A stretch of DNA of 64,000 nucleotides. It comes from Sunxiuqinia sp963678245 (GTDB lineage Bacteria > Bacteroidota > Bacteroidia > Bacteroidales > Prolixibacteraceae). The DNA is taken from positions 806,001 through 870,000 of the forward strand of contig OZ223308.1 of the NCBI GenBank assembly GCA_965140765.1, read 5' to 3'. Numbering within the stretch: the first letter of the stretch is position 1; the number at the start of each line of letters is the position of its first letter. Of the stretch, positions 27,951 through 37,469 are shown in pieces. The notes below the pieces were generated by a model. That model did no database searches, was not told the origin of the DNA, and saw only the letters and a program-made list of their open reading frames with translations. A program made the translations under genes and the position numbers.

Positions 27951-28334
27951 TTAGAAAATCTTAGCGTGGATTTCGTCCAGTTTTTCTTCATCAAAATCAT
28001 TAAACCACGAACGAAGTTGCGATTTCGCTTTTTCCTGAAGCTCGGTAGTAATGCTGTCGCTGATTTGCGAAAGAGCAAAAATAAGTACGCCCAGATCATC
28101 AGAATAACCAACTAGTGGAGCCAAATCGGGGATGGCGTCGGTTGGAAATATGAAATAGCCCAGAGCGGCGGCAATGATGACTTTGGCCCGGAGGGGAACC
28201 GATGGGTCTTTCATCATGTAATACAAAAGCAAGGCTGAGTAAACTACCTGTATTCCGGCTGTTTTAGCAAACTTTTGAAGTTTGTTTTTAAAAGATTGCT
28301 CATTGTAAAAATCTTTGTATTCTTCCTTGTTCAT
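27951..28334 (-). CDS. YkvA-family (DUF1232) membrane protein
   Basis: 127 residues. The DUF1232 core is clear: YYMMKDPSVPLRAKVIIAAALGYFIFPTDAIPDLAPLVGYSDDLGVL, with the family's DxxPD motif. Two short hydrophobic segments suggest an inner-membrane protein of unknown function. The start overlaps the dusB stop by four bases (ATGA), so the two are translationally coupled. Confidence 0.88.
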   Translation of the reverse strand: MNKEEYKDFYNEQSFKNKLQKFAKTAGIQVVYSALLLYYMMKDPSVPLRAKVIIAAALGYFIFPTDAIPDLAPLVGYSDDLGVLIFALSQISDSITTELQEKAKSQLRSWFNDFDEEKLDEIHAKIF

Positions 28335-29344
28335 TTCAAACTGACGTTTGTATAATCAACCCGTATATCGCCATAGTGTTCAATAATTTCGTCTAGTATT
28401 TGCTGAACAGCATCCATTTCCGCAGCTTGTAATAACTTGATACGGAGTGGGCGAAAATCCTGTAAGCCCGGAAAGCTCTTAGCAAAGTGGCGGCGCATCA
28501 TCAAAATAGTTGGGCGTTCGTGGCCTTTCCAGTCGAGGGTCATTTGCACAAACTCGCGGATACTTTGAATAATTTCGGTAACCGTTGGTGGTGGGAGTAG
28601 CTCTCCGGTTTGCAGATAGTGCTTAATTTCATTGAAAATCCATGGGCGACCAATTGCTCCCCGGCCAATCATCAAGCCATCAACACCGCTTTCATCCAGG
28701 CATTGCTTGGCTTTCTCTGCACCATTGATGTCACCGTTTCCGATGATTGGAATGTTGATGCGCGGGTTGTTTTTCACCTCGGCAATTTTGCTCCAATCGG
28801 CTTCGCCGGAGTACAGTTGCTTGCGCGTGCGACCATGAATGGCTAGCGCCTGAATACCCACATCTTGCAAACGCTCGGCCACTTCTTGTATCGAAATGGA
28901 ATCCTGATCCCAGCCGATGCGTGTTTTGGCAGTTACGGGCAACGAAACAGCTTTTACGATTTCGGCAGTCATCTTTTGCATCTTGTCCAGATCTTGCAGC
29001 ATGCCGGCTCCTCCTCCTTTATTGACAATCTTCTTCATTGGGCAACCATAATTGATGTCGATATAGTCGGGCTGAAATTCTTCGGCAGCTTTGGCCGCAC
29101 TCACCATCGAATCGATGTTGGAGCCATAAACCTGAATTGCCACCGGCCGGTCTTCGGGATACAGTCTCATCTTCTGTTTGGTCTTCTCCACATCACGAAT
29201 TAGTGCTTCCGACGAGACAAATTCTGTGCATACCACATCCGCGCCATATCTCTTGCAAATATTTCGAAACGACTTGTAAGTAACCTCTTCCATCGGCGAT
29301 AAAAACAGTGGTGTTTCGCCTAATTCAATTGATCCAATCTTCAC
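28331..29344 (-). CDS. dusB: tRNA-dihydrouridine synthase
   Basis: 337 residues from a GTG start at 29344; the next residues KIGSIELGETPLFLSPMEEVT match the family's N-terminus. The FMN-binding TIM barrel carries the catalytic cysteine Cys101 in DINYGCPMKKIVNKGGGAGML, plus AIHGRTRKQLY, PIIGNGDI and GLMIGRGAIGRPWIF. The enzyme reduces uridine to dihydrouridine in tRNA D-loops. Bacteroidota usually have a single DusB-like enzyme, hence the symbol; exact site specificity is not shown by the sequence. Confidence 0.93.
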   Translation of the reverse strand: MKIGSIELGETPLFLSPMEEVTYKSFRNICKRYGADVVCTEFVSSEALIRDVEKTKQKMRLYPEDRPVAIQVYGSNIDSMVSAAKAAEEFQPDYIDINYGCPMKKIVNKGGGAGMLQDLDKMQKMTAEIVKAVSLPVTAKTRIGWDQDSISIQEVAERLQDVGIQALAIHGRTRKQLYSGEADWSKIAEVKNNPRINIPIIGNGDINGAEKAKQCLDESGVDGLMIGRGAIGRPWIFNEIKHYLQTGELLPPPTVTEIIQSIREFVQMTLDWKGHERPTILMMRRHFAKSFPGLQDFRPLRIKLLQAAEMDAVQQILDEIIEHYGDIRVDYTNVSLK

Positions 29345-29965
29345 TTTGTCAAAATTTCAGGACGTAAAGATATAAAAACGTAGAAGTTTAGCATTTCAAG
29401 TTTCGAGTTGTTAATCGGAAGTGTTGGATTTTCACTTAATTGTTTGTCAATTCCTTCAGGAATGAATATTTGCCACATTTGAGGATTTATCTTTTTAAAA
29501 TCAACTCGTTCGTAGTTATTTAATTACAAACGAGTGTGTTTACCATCATGGCATGCTATCTCCTTTAGATGGAACTTTCTGTATCGATACATCCCTGAAC
29601 TACTTTGAATAATATGACGGTGAGAAACAGTTTGTCGGGGAAATAGTGAACAAAATTCCATATCAATCGGCATATTAATTCTATAATTTGTATACAGATA
29701 ATTATGCTGCTTGTGTTTTAAGTTGAACGTAACATGATATCGTTTTTTATTAAAGGAAATATTAAGTGCCTTGAGAATTACAAAAGATTGAAAGAAATAC
29801 TAGTAAATAGGGAAAAGGCAATACCAAATATTTCTCCAGAAAATTAAATACTAGTACTCGAACCTTTTACAGGCTTGTCAGGTACTGTTGTGAGATCGAA
29901 GTAATTCAAATTGAGTATAGTAAAAATAAAGATGCTTATCATTTAAAATAAATATAAATTGCAAT
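29345..29965. other. 621-bp AT-rich intergenic stretch without a recognisable gene
   Basis: I find no tRNA, hairpin terminator or convincing coding region. The longest short frames are an unrecognised one that ends near 29612 and a 38-codon frame starting at 29733; neither has a family signature. The stretch lies between dusB and an orphan secreted protein and may be decayed sequence. Confidence 0.5.
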
Positions 29966-30691
29966 ATGAAATTAGTAAGCTTATGTTTAAAGAAATATAC
30001 AATGTTAGTAATCATTGTATGCTTTTCAAATGGTCTGGTACTAGCTTCTAATAGTCCAACTAATGAGGAGGAACGATACAGAAAAATCATTGATTCAATA
30101 GAGGGGTACTTTACAGAAGCTTTAAAATCAACTTATTCTACTGATGTTGCAGAAGAGGCATATATTAGTTTTATGAACTCTTATTTCAACGCTTTTGTCA
30201 GTTCTGACGGTCTAACCAATTTTCATCTAAATCTAACGGTAGACGACAGGGTGAAAGAAATAACGAAAGAATTGATGACTTTCAATCAAGAAAACGGCTA
30301 CTGCTTATTCCCTGATTTTAGATATGTTGAATCTGGAGATAAGGTCGAAGAATTAAGAAGTTCCACCCAAAGCCCAAACGTTGTTTATGTTTATTCTCCT
30401 GCGTATTCATCCGAAGAGGATTATTATGAAAAACTTAATAAAAGACATAGCGTGTCTTTTGCTAGGGAAGTATCCTGTTTCGAAAAACTGGACCCGGTAA
30501 ATACTCTTACTTCAAAAGTAATTAATGAGCAGATGGATTATACTGGTGAGGTCGGCTTCTTGAATTTGGCTGCATTGTATATTAAAGGCAATGCTAAAGA
30601 TGAATTGGCAAACCCTGAAGTTCAAAGAATTATCAGCGTAATTTTTTGGAAATTAATCTGTGCTCAGTCGGGAGTAAAGTTTCGGATCTAG
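29966..30691 (+). CDS. Orphan secreted protein of unknown function
   Basis: 241 residues. An N-terminal hydrophobic segment (about 11-28, MLVIIVCFSNGLVLAS) suggests a signal peptide; a second ATG at codon 13 (30002) would give a more standard one. The remainder is mainly helical, acidic and tyrosine-rich (EGYFTEALKSTY, AYISFMNSYFNAFVSS), with three cysteines. No family, repeat or catalytic motif is recognised. The gene sits in an AT-rich stretch between housekeeping genes and looks like a lineage-specific insertion. It could encode an exported effector or simply an uncharacterised periplasmic protein. Confidence 0.5.
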   Translation: MKLVSLCLKKYTMLVIIVCFSNGLVLASNSPTNEEERYRKIIDSIEGYFTEALKSTYSTDVAEEAYISFMNSYFNAFVSSDGLTNFHLNLTVDDRVKEITKELMTFNQENGYCLFPDFRYVESGDKVEELRSSTQSPNVVYVYSPAYSSEEDYYEKLNKRHSVSFAREVSCFEKLDPVNTLTSKVINEQMDYTGEVGFLNLAALYIKGNAKDELANPEVQRIISVIFWKLICAQSGVKFRI

Positions 30692-30893
30692 CGAAATGAT
30701 AAAAGAATAGCTGTTGGTTCAAAAACTAATGGAGATCTTGGGAAACAAATTTGGCGGTAACGTATGTCCTACTTAACTGTTGGTTGTTGAGTGAGTTCGA
30801 TTTTTGTTAGCGGAGAGGAGGGCAGCGTGATATTTCCCGGTTTTTTTTTCGCTTAACAGGAACTATCTTTAGGCCTCTAAAAAAAATACAATT

Positions 30894-31817
30894 ATGGCGA
30901 TTACGGCATTTCGCGGGATGAATCCCTGGTCTCAGTTTATTTTTGCTGCTTTCATTATTCTGGTTTCTTTTCTGCTGGTGTTTGTACTTTCAATTTTAGC
31001 TATTGTTCCGGTTATTGGAGTTTCTGGTATTATGAATGGACTATCTGGCGAGAACCTTTCCGATCCGTCAACAATCGCATTACTAAAATACTTTCAGGTG
31101 GTGCAGTCTATTGGGCTTTTTGTGTTGCCGCCACTAGTTATCGCTTATTTGTACGACGGGAATATTGTTTCTTATTTGAATTTAAAACAGAAAGTCGATA
31201 TCAAGTGCATTATTTTGGGATTGCTGGCTGTTTTAGCTGCCGGACCTTTGGTGGGATTTTTAGGCGAGTTGAATCAGCAGATGACCTTTCCGGAGTCGAT
31301 GGCCGGATTTGAAAATTGGATGCGCACCATGGAAGATAGCGCAACCGAAATGATTGATCGGTTTATTCAGGTCGAAACTTTTTGGGGATTGCTATTCAAC
31401 CTTTTTATGATTGCTGTAATTCCTGCCATTGGTGAAGAGTTATTATTTCGTGGAGTGATTCAGAAAATTTTTACTCAAATGACCAAAAACTATCATTGGG
31501 GAATCTGGATTTCAGCTTTTGTGTTTAGTGCCTTGCACATGCAGTTTTACGGCTTTTTGCCACGCATCCTACTCGGTGGATTATTTGGCTATTTGCTTGT
31601 TTACTCGGGCTCGCTCTGGCTGCCAATACTTGCTCACTTTTTAAATAATGCGATTGGAGTGTTGGCTCTTCATAGCGAACAAAAGGGAAGCGAAACGGTT
31701 GAAGCAATTAATCAGTATTCCGATTCGTATGGCAGTTCAGCCGGCTTGGCCATTGTCGGTATAGTCCTGTCTGTTTTGTTGTTGTACCTTTTAAAAAAGA
31801 AGCCTTTTGCTAGTTAA
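30894..31817 (+). CDS. CPBP-family intramembrane glutamic endopeptidase
   Basis: 307 residues with about eight transmembrane helices. The CPBP (Rce1-like, Abi) motifs are present: EELLFRG at 181-187, FSALHMQF with the second-motif histidine, and LPILAHFLNN with the third. These residues form the active site of Rce1-type intramembrane proteases. The substrate is unknown; bacterial members have been tied to protein processing and bacteriocin immunity. Its 3' end overlaps that of the convergent gene at 31810 by eight bases. Confidence 0.88.
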   Translation: MAITAFRGMNPWSQFIFAAFIILVSFLLVFVLSILAIVPVIGVSGIMNGLSGENLSDPSTIALLKYFQVVQSIGLFVLPPLVIAYLYDGNIVSYLNLKQKVDIKCIILGLLAVLAAGPLVGFLGELNQQMTFPESMAGFENWMRTMEDSATEMIDRFIQVETFWGLLFNLFMIAVIPAIGEELLFRGVIQKIFTQMTKNYHWGIWISAFVFSALHMQFYGFLPRILLGGLFGYLLVYSGSLWLPILAHFLNNAIGVLALHSEQKGSETVEAINQYSDSYGSSAGLAIVGIVLSVLLLYLLKKKPFAS

Positions 31818-32544
31818 AGCTTAGGTTTGTCTGGAGCTTTTCAGCTTCCATTTTTTTTAATTCTGATTGTCTAAAAACATAAACTAGACCATATTCCTGT
31901 GCTTTTTCACGCCGTTGTTCTGCAGGGAGATCGGAAAAGTTTTCTTCTATCTGATTCCATAGATCCTGAATGAGGGTATCGGCATCTTCGCGCATTTCTT
32001 TCACTTTTAGGGTGGCACGGTCTACATTGTTTTGCAGTATTTTTTGGTGATGAAAAGCATCTTTAAAATTTTCGTAATGAACTTTTACCAATGCGATAGA
32101 CGGACTATAAATGGCGCTTCCACCCTGCATGCAACGTTTTTGCTCACCAGCAATAATGCGCTCGCCCCAAGCCAAGATATCTTTTTCAAGATTTAATGGT
32201 GGGATTTTAGCTGAATTCGCTTGCATGCCATAAAACTCGCGGACTTCAGGTTTCATTTCTTCACGAAGAATCGCGAAATTCAGCACTTGTACAAAGTGCG
32301 AAAGGTAAAGCTTGGCCTTTTTGAAAATGGTGCCATACTCGTTGGATCTGTCAAACTGTATTTGCTTGCTCGCTTGTAGCTGACGAATGGAGTTTGATAG
32401 TCGAGGATATAGGGTTTGAATTTTTTCGAGTGTTAAGGCATCAAATGCCAGCTCACTAAATGCAGTACGTTTTCCTTTCTCCAGCGCCATTTCAATGGCT
32501 TTCATCCTCGCTTGGTCTGTGTTTGGCAATCTCCGGTATGGCAT
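31810..32544 (-). CDS. Conserved Bacteroidota protein of unknown function
   Basis: 244 residues, no signal peptide or membrane segment, predicted almost wholly helical. The N-terminus MPYRRLPNTDQARMKAIEMA recalls a conserved uncharacterised Bacteroidota family. The C-terminal third is coiled-coil-like and charged (VDRATLKVKEMREDADTLIQDLWNQI, FSDLPAEQRREKAQEYGLVYVFR). No catalytic motif is visible. A cytoplasmic structural or binding role is possible but not supported further. Confidence 0.7.
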   Translation of the reverse strand: MPYRRLPNTDQARMKAIEMALEKGKRTAFSELAFDALTLEKIQTLYPRLSNSIRQLQASKQIQFDRSNEYGTIFKKAKLYLSHFVQVLNFAILREEMKPEVREFYGMQANSAKIPPLNLEKDILAWGERIIAGEQKRCMQGGSAIYSPSIALVKVHYENFKDAFHHQKILQNNVDRATLKVKEMREDADTLIQDLWNQIEENFSDLPAEQRREKAQEYGLVYVFRQSELKKMEAEKLQTNLSFN

Positions 32545-32726
32545 AAGATATTTTTTTGCTTAGTACGAAGATATGAAATCAGCAAGTGCTGATTGGTGTC
32601 TTCGCACTAAAACTAATCAACAGGTAGTTGTTTAAAAGTCAATAGGAGTGGGCTGTTCGGCGATATTTTTCCAATATCAACCTACGATACTTAAAAAATA
32701 GTGATGTGGTTGAAAGTTTTGAACAG

Positions 32727-33719
32727 CTATTTCGACACTTCAAGCATACGGATAATAGGCACTTTAGCTTTCTCGATAACTTCTGCAGAAAGCTGTACTT
32801 CAGGTTGTTCGTGCTTCATGCAGATGTATAGCTTTTGTAGGCTATTTAGTTTCATGTAGGAGCAGTCGCTACATGCGCAAGTTTCGTCTGTTGAGGGAGC
32901 GGGGATGAATAGTTTATCGGGGCAGGCTTTTTGCATTTGGTGGAGGATTCCACTTTCAGTTGCCACTATAAACTTTCTGGCATTACTTTCCTGGACGAAA
33001 TTAAGCAATGAACTGGTTGATCCAATGTGTTTAGCCAGCAGCAAAACCGGTTTTTCACATTCGGGGTGTGCGATAAATTCAGCATCAGGATGTTCGTCCA
33101 TCAGGTTGATGATCCGTTCAATCGAGAATTTTTCGTGTACCATGCATGCGCCATCCCAAAGTACCATATCGCGACCGGTAATGCTGTTGATGTAGTTACC
33201 CAGATTTTTATCCGGTGCAAAAATCAGTTTGGCATCTTTGGGGAAGCTCTCTACTATTTTTTCGGCATTGGAAGAGGTGCAAACAACATCGGTCATCGTT
33301 TTTAAGTCGGCTGTACAATTGATGTATGAAATGACTTTATGATCGGGGTATTTGGCCTTAAACGCAGCAAACTTTTCAGCAGGAGCTGATTCTGCTAATG
33401 AGCATCCGGCTTTTAAATCGGGCAGAATAACTTTCTTAGATGGATTGATAATCTTGGCGGTTTCGGCCATGAAATGAACGCCCACAAATACAATAATGTC
33501 TGCTTCGGTTGTTGCAGCGGCCTGAGCCAACTGAAGGCTATCTCCTACGAAGTCGGCAATGTCTTGAAGGTCGCCATCAACATAGTAGTGACTTAAAATG
33601 ACTGCATTCTTTTCCTTCTTCAATCGATTGATTTCCTCGACCAACATTAGCTTCGGATCGATTTTTTCGTCAATAAAACCTTTCTCTTCCAACATCTCCT
33701 GTACCAATAACTTTTCCAT
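32727..33719 (-). CDS. nadA: Quinolinate synthase
   Basis: 330 residues. NadA motifs: NAVILSHYYVDGDLQDIADFVGDSLQLAQAA, FVGVHFMAETAKI, Cys106 in LKAGCSLAES, VISYINCTADLK, the CMVHE block with Cys192, HPECEKPV, and CACSDCSYM (281-289). Cys106, Cys192 and one of the last cluster correspond to the three ligands of the [4Fe-4S] cluster. The enzyme condenses iminoaspartate with dihydroxyacetone phosphate to quinolinate in de novo NAD synthesis. nadB and nadC are not in the window. Confidence 0.96.
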   Translation of the reverse strand: MEKLLVQEMLEEKGFIDEKIDPKLMLVEEINRLKKEKNAVILSHYYVDGDLQDIADFVGDSLQLAQAAATTEADIIVFVGVHFMAETAKIINPSKKVILPDLKAGCSLAESAPAEKFAAFKAKYPDHKVISYINCTADLKTMTDVVCTSSNAEKIVESFPKDAKLIFAPDKNLGNYINSITGRDMVLWDGACMVHEKFSIERIINLMDEHPDAEFIAHPECEKPVLLLAKHIGSTSSLLNFVQESNARKFIVATESGILHQMQKACPDKLFIPAPSTDETCACSDCSYMKLNSLQKLYICMKHEQPEVQLSAEVIEKAKVPIIRMLEVSK

Positions 33720-33752
33720 CTTGAAATACTCCTTTTTTCAGAATAGTGGCCG

Positions 33753-33760
33753 CAAAATTA
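33753..33760 (-). promoter_or_regulatory. Predicted -7 promoter element of nadA (TAATTTTG on the minus strand)
   Basis: The minus strand reads TAATTTTG, matching TAnnTTTG, 33 bases before the nadA ATG. The implied leader is about 25-28 bases. A TTG lies 25 bases further upstream (33786-33788), a weak -33 match. Confidence 0.45.
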
Positions 33761-33850
33761 AGAATTCCTCTAAAAAAACAGATAACAATCTTTAAATGTT
33801 TTGATTTTGAAGTAATCAGGCTTTATTTTTAGTTATCCCCTTAGAATATG

Positions 33851-33884
33851 AATCCCCGTCAGAACTATAGCTCTGACGGGGATT
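33851..33884 (-). terminator. Terminator-like hairpin downstream of the beta-galactosidase gene
   Basis: AATCCCCGTCAGA (33851-33863) and TCTGACGGGGATT (33872-33884) form a perfect 13-bp stem with an 8-base loop, 50 bases after the stop of the minus-strand gene. The T-rich side is on the + strand (ATTTTCTTA), so minus-strand termination is less certain. Confidence 0.65.
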
Positions 33885-33934
33885 TTCTTATTAATAGACC
33901 TTTTATATTATATCGATGAAGACTTCTTTGGTTT

Positions 33935-36900
33935 TTAATTCGACGACTTTGGAGTGGACAGATAAGTGTCAAACTTCAGTTTTGAGCTTTTAACCGGATC
34001 AATATTTTTATCGATTGAGCGCATACGGAAGGAATAGTTATAACTATTCCGGGTTAAGCGATATTGATCGTGTGTCCATGCTCCCCAGCTGTTATCGCCA
34101 CCAACACCCATTTGTTTATAATCAACATTCACGGAAGTGAGATCGCGTGGTTTGACATCTGTGGTATGGCGATTGACTACACTTACGCCATCTTGCTGTC
34201 GGCCATCGGTGCGCCCGGGAGATTCGAAATCTTCCATGATGTTGTGGTGTGCGCTAACCGAAAGTAATGGTTCTCCAACAAAAAGCAGGCCTTTGCCGTT
34301 CTCGTTGGTAATCGTCATCCATCGGACATCAGTTTTGTTGCCGTTTTCCTGTGGACGCAAGTAGGGCCAGTATTGATCGGCCACTGATCCGGAGTATTTG
34401 CCAACAAAAGCGCTTGTCTTGCGGTCGGCATATGATTCTTGTGGTCCGCGTCCAAGCCAGCTCATTTGGTCAAATTGGCGAGGCATTTGCAGGTTCATAC
34501 CCATTCGTACAATTTCGGGCAGTGTGTCGTTTGCCATTTTAAACTGGTTGTTTACAAATATGTCGCCACTACCCAGTACGGTATAAGTCGATTGGTAATC
34601 GGCAATTTTATTTCCGTCTTCGTCGGTCAGGTCGAAAGAGACATCAACAGTCACTTCTTTGTCTGAAGCTTTTTTCAGTTTAATTGCATTTACTTTTCGA
34701 TGTTCGCCTGCTTTTCTCCAGACTTTACTACGGATTGGTAGATTGTTTCCGTAGTCATTGTCTGTTGGAGCGCGCCAGAAATTTGGAATTGGGCCTTCTT
34801 TCAGCAGTTCTGTTTCTCCCGATTGGAAACTACTTAACACACCAGTTTTTTTGTTGAAAGTCAGGCTAAAATCTTCACCTTTAACCGTAATTGAGGAATC
34901 TGTCTCATTTGCATCTAATGCTGGGAAAGATTCAATATTAACTTGTGTTGCTGCTTTTTCAAAAGGTAGTTTAAATTGTTCTTTCGCAAGTTCGAAGTTC
35001 GCAGGAATCAATCCTTCTGCTTCTTTGGTTTTTGCCGAGAAATTAAGGAAATACTCTGTTCCCGGTTCTGGTTGAATGGAATAGCTCAGGCTGACCTTTT
35101 TCATTTGTCCGGGGGCTAGATCAAAGTTTTCCAGTTTTCCTTGTTTTATTACTTCTCCGTCGGCTGTAATTGTCCAGCTGATATCAAAGTCGGCAAGCTT
35201 GGTAAAAGCGTATTTATTTTTGATTTTGATCGATCCTTTCGCCAGATTTTTTGCAGTGAAACCAATATTTTGGTAAACCTTCTTCACCTCAAGCAATGGA
35301 GGTTTTATGCCACGGTCAGGATCGACCAGTCCGTTTAAGCAAAAATTGCCGTCAGATGGAACCGTGTCCGGTCCGAAGTCGCCGCCATAAGCCCAGAATT
35401 CTTCACCTTCCTCGTTGGTTGTCAACAGTCCCTGGTCAACCCAATCCCAAATGCAACCTCCTTGCAAAACATCGTACTTTTCAATGGCATCCCAATAATC
35501 TTGCAAGTTACCAACGCTGTTTCCCATGGCATGTGCGTATTCGCACTGAATCATTGGTTTTTCAGGATTCGATTTTGCGTACTTAACCATATGGTTGATG
35601 CTGGCATACATCGGACAATTGATATCGGTATTTTCGCCGCCGTGAGCTTGTTCGTACTGAACCGGGCGGGTCGAGTCTTGTTCTTTCAGGTACTTGTAGT
35701 TGGCCATGAAGTTGACTCCATTTCCTGCTTCGTTTCCAAGCGACCAGATAATGATTGATGGCTGGTTTTTGTCGCGCTCAAACATGTTTTTGGTACGATC
35801 CAGATGTGCTTTTGCCCAAATCGGGTCTTTGGCCAACGATTCTTTTCCGTAGCCCATCCCATGCGATTCGATGTTGGCCTCATCAATCAGGTAAAGTCCA
35901 TATTCATTGCAGAGCTTGTACCACAATTCGGGTTGTGGATAGTGTGAGGTACGAACGGTATTGATGTTATGGGTTTTCATCAATTCAATGTCTTTGAGCA
36001 TGGTTTTCTTATCCTGCACGTGTCCGGTAGTATCGTTGTGTTCGTGCAAGTTTACACCTTTTACATAGATTGGTTGGCCATTCACCATCAACTGGGCATT
36101 TTTAATTTCCACTGTGCGGAAGCCAACATCCTGACGAATGACTTCGATGGTGTTGCCCGCTTCATCTTTCAGGGTGAGCAGAAGCAAGTATAGATTTGGA
36201 TGTTCGGCTGACCATTTTTTTACATCAGCGAATGTTTCTTCAAAAGAAACTATTTCACTGGGATTGGCCAATTCAACGGTTTGCGTAAATGACTTAACAG
36301 ATGTGGTTCCGTCATACAATTCGGCTTCCAAACTTACTTGTTGAGCAGCATCGCCCGAATTAACCAGTTCAACATTCAAAGCAAATGTTCCATTTTGGTA
36401 GTTTTCGTCCAATCCGGCTGTTACCCTGAAATCGTGTATGTTTTGCTTATTTCTGGCCATCAGGAAAACGTCGCGGGTCATCCCACTAAGGCGCCAAAAA
36501 TCCTGATCCTCGAGGTAGCTGGCATCGCTCCAGCGGAAAATTTCAACGGCAAGTGTGTTTTCCCCTTCTTTTAGCAAGGGTGTGATGTTGAATTCGGCTG
36601 GTGTTTTGCTGTCTTCGCTGTAACCGACAAATTCTTCATTCAGCCAAACATTCATGGCAGAACTCACCGCTCCGAAGTGCAGGATGATGTCTTTTTCTTT
36701 CCAACCTGAAGGAATCGTAAAAGTACGTTTATACGAACCAACCGGGTTGTAATGATCTTGAATGAGTGGAGGAGTTTTCGCATGCGGATACTTCACGTTG
36801 GTATAAATGGGGTAGTCAAATCCTTCAACTTCCCAGTTTGAAGGGACTTTTATTTCGTCCCAGTCGCGTGTATCGTAATCGTTTTTGAAAAACCAAAAAG

Positions 36901-37174
36901 GTCTTTCACTTGGATTTTGTGCCAGATGAAACTGCCAGGTTCCATTAAGTGAAAGCAGGCTGGGCGACTCCCATTTATCATCAGCGATGGCCTGTTCCGC
37001 TGTTGCGTAAGGAATGTAGTGGGCTCTCGGAGCCTCTTTGTTGATTTGTACAATTTCCGGATCTTCCCATGGTTTTGGGTTAGGTTCTTCAAAAGGTACA
37101 TCTTCATATTTGCTTGAACATGAGATACCCAGGTAAATAAATAGTAGTAGTGAAAGTAGTTTGTAGCTTTTCAT
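33935..37174 (-). CDS. lacZ: GH2 beta-galactosidase, predicted lipoprotein
   Basis: 1079 residues with a lipoprotein signal (Cys19, LGISCSSK), unlike the cytoplasmic E. coli enzyme. LacZ-type domain order: sugar-binding jelly roll (about 75-260, LSLNGTWQFHLAQNPSERP, VPSNWEVEGFDYPIY), Ig-like domain, GH2 barrel (about 370-670) with acid/base Glu in IIWSLGNEAGNG and nucleophile Glu in MIQCEYAHAMGNS, a further Ig domain, and a C-terminal beta-galactosidase small-chain domain (about 780-1060, ISWLGRGPQESYADRK-like block). It removes terminal beta-galactose from oligosaccharides, probably in the periplasm or at the outer membrane. It stands alone, without SusCD genes beside it. Confidence 0.93.
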   Translation of the reverse strand: MKSYKLLSLLLFIYLGISCSSKYEDVPFEEPNPKPWEDPEIVQINKEAPRAHYIPYATAEQAIADDKWESPSLLSLNGTWQFHLAQNPSERPFWFFKNDYDTRDWDEIKVPSNWEVEGFDYPIYTNVKYPHAKTPPLIQDHYNPVGSYKRTFTIPSGWKEKDIILHFGAVSSAMNVWLNEEFVGYSEDSKTPAEFNITPLLKEGENTLAVEIFRWSDASYLEDQDFWRLSGMTRDVFLMARNKQNIHDFRVTAGLDENYQNGTFALNVELVNSGDAAQQVSLEAELYDGTTSVKSFTQTVELANPSEIVSFEETFADVKKWSAEHPNLYLLLLTLKDEAGNTIEVIRQDVGFRTVEIKNAQLMVNGQPIYVKGVNLHEHNDTTGHVQDKKTMLKDIELMKTHNINTVRTSHYPQPELWYKLCNEYGLYLIDEANIESHGMGYGKESLAKDPIWAKAHLDRTKNMFERDKNQPSIIIWSLGNEAGNGVNFMANYKYLKEQDSTRPVQYEQAHGGENTDINCPMYASINHMVKYAKSNPEKPMIQCEYAHAMGNSVGNLQDYWDAIEKYDVLQGGCIWDWVDQGLLTTNEEGEEFWAYGGDFGPDTVPSDGNFCLNGLVDPDRGIKPPLLEVKKVYQNIGFTAKNLAKGSIKIKNKYAFTKLADFDISWTITADGEVIKQGKLENFDLAPGQMKKVSLSYSIQPEPGTEYFLNFSAKTKEAEGLIPANFELAKEQFKLPFEKAATQVNIESFPALDANETDSSITVKGEDFSLTFNKKTGVLSSFQSGETELLKEGPIPNFWRAPTDNDYGNNLPIRSKVWRKAGEHRKVNAIKLKKASDKEVTVDVSFDLTDEDGNKIADYQSTYTVLGSGDIFVNNQFKMANDTLPEIVRMGMNLQMPRQFDQMSWLGRGPQESYADRKTSAFVGKYSGSVADQYWPYLRPQENGNKTDVRWMTITNENGKGLLFVGEPLLSVSAHHNIMEDFESPGRTDGRQQDGVSVVNRHTTDVKPRDLTSVNVDYKQMGVGGDNSWGAWTHDQYRLTRNSYNYSFRMRSIDKNIDPVKSSKLKFDTYLSTPKSSN

Positions 37175-37196
37175 TTTTATTAATTTTAATTACTTC

Positions 37197-37238
37197 CCAA
37201 CTGGTTGGTACTAGTAGGTAGTAAAATTCTCAAAAATA
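37197..37238 (-). promoter_or_regulatory. Predicted promoter and palindromic leader sites of the beta-galactosidase gene
   Basis: On the minus strand TATTTTTG (37231-37238) matches the TAnnTTTG -7 element about 57 bases before the ATG. Downstream of the predicted start lie two adjacent palindromes: TACTAGTA (37209-37216) and CCAAC-TG-GTTGG (37197-37208). They are placed where a repressor would block transcription; this role is inference. Confidence 0.4.
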
Positions 37239-37422
37239 TTTTTTAAAAGCAAGTAAAATTATTTGGCGGAAAGGATAAGGAATCTTTGTTAAAAACAGAC
37301 AGTAGTGAGTTTGCTGATAAGAAGCGAGTATGTGAAATTTTGTTGATGTGGGTGGATTCGTGTATGCGAGTTTTATCGAATAAATAAAGGATCGTTGAAG
37401 ATTTCAAATTATGATGAGATAA

Positions 37423-37454
37423 AAAGAGGGAGCTGTAGCTACAACTCCCTCTTT
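37423..37454 (-). terminator. Rho-independent terminator of the endonuclease gene
   Basis: AAAGAGGGAG (37423-37432) pairs with CTCCCTCTTT (37445-37454). The loop itself contains the small palindrome TGTAGCTACA. On the minus strand the stem is followed by TTTTTATC, a U-tract. Confidence 0.8.
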
Positions 37455-37469
37455 ATGTGGTTTTAATTT

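Noticed and set aside
29733..29849. 38-codon frame in the intergenic stretch after dusB
   Set aside because: It is short, AT-rich, without a recognisable family or promoter, so no gene is called.
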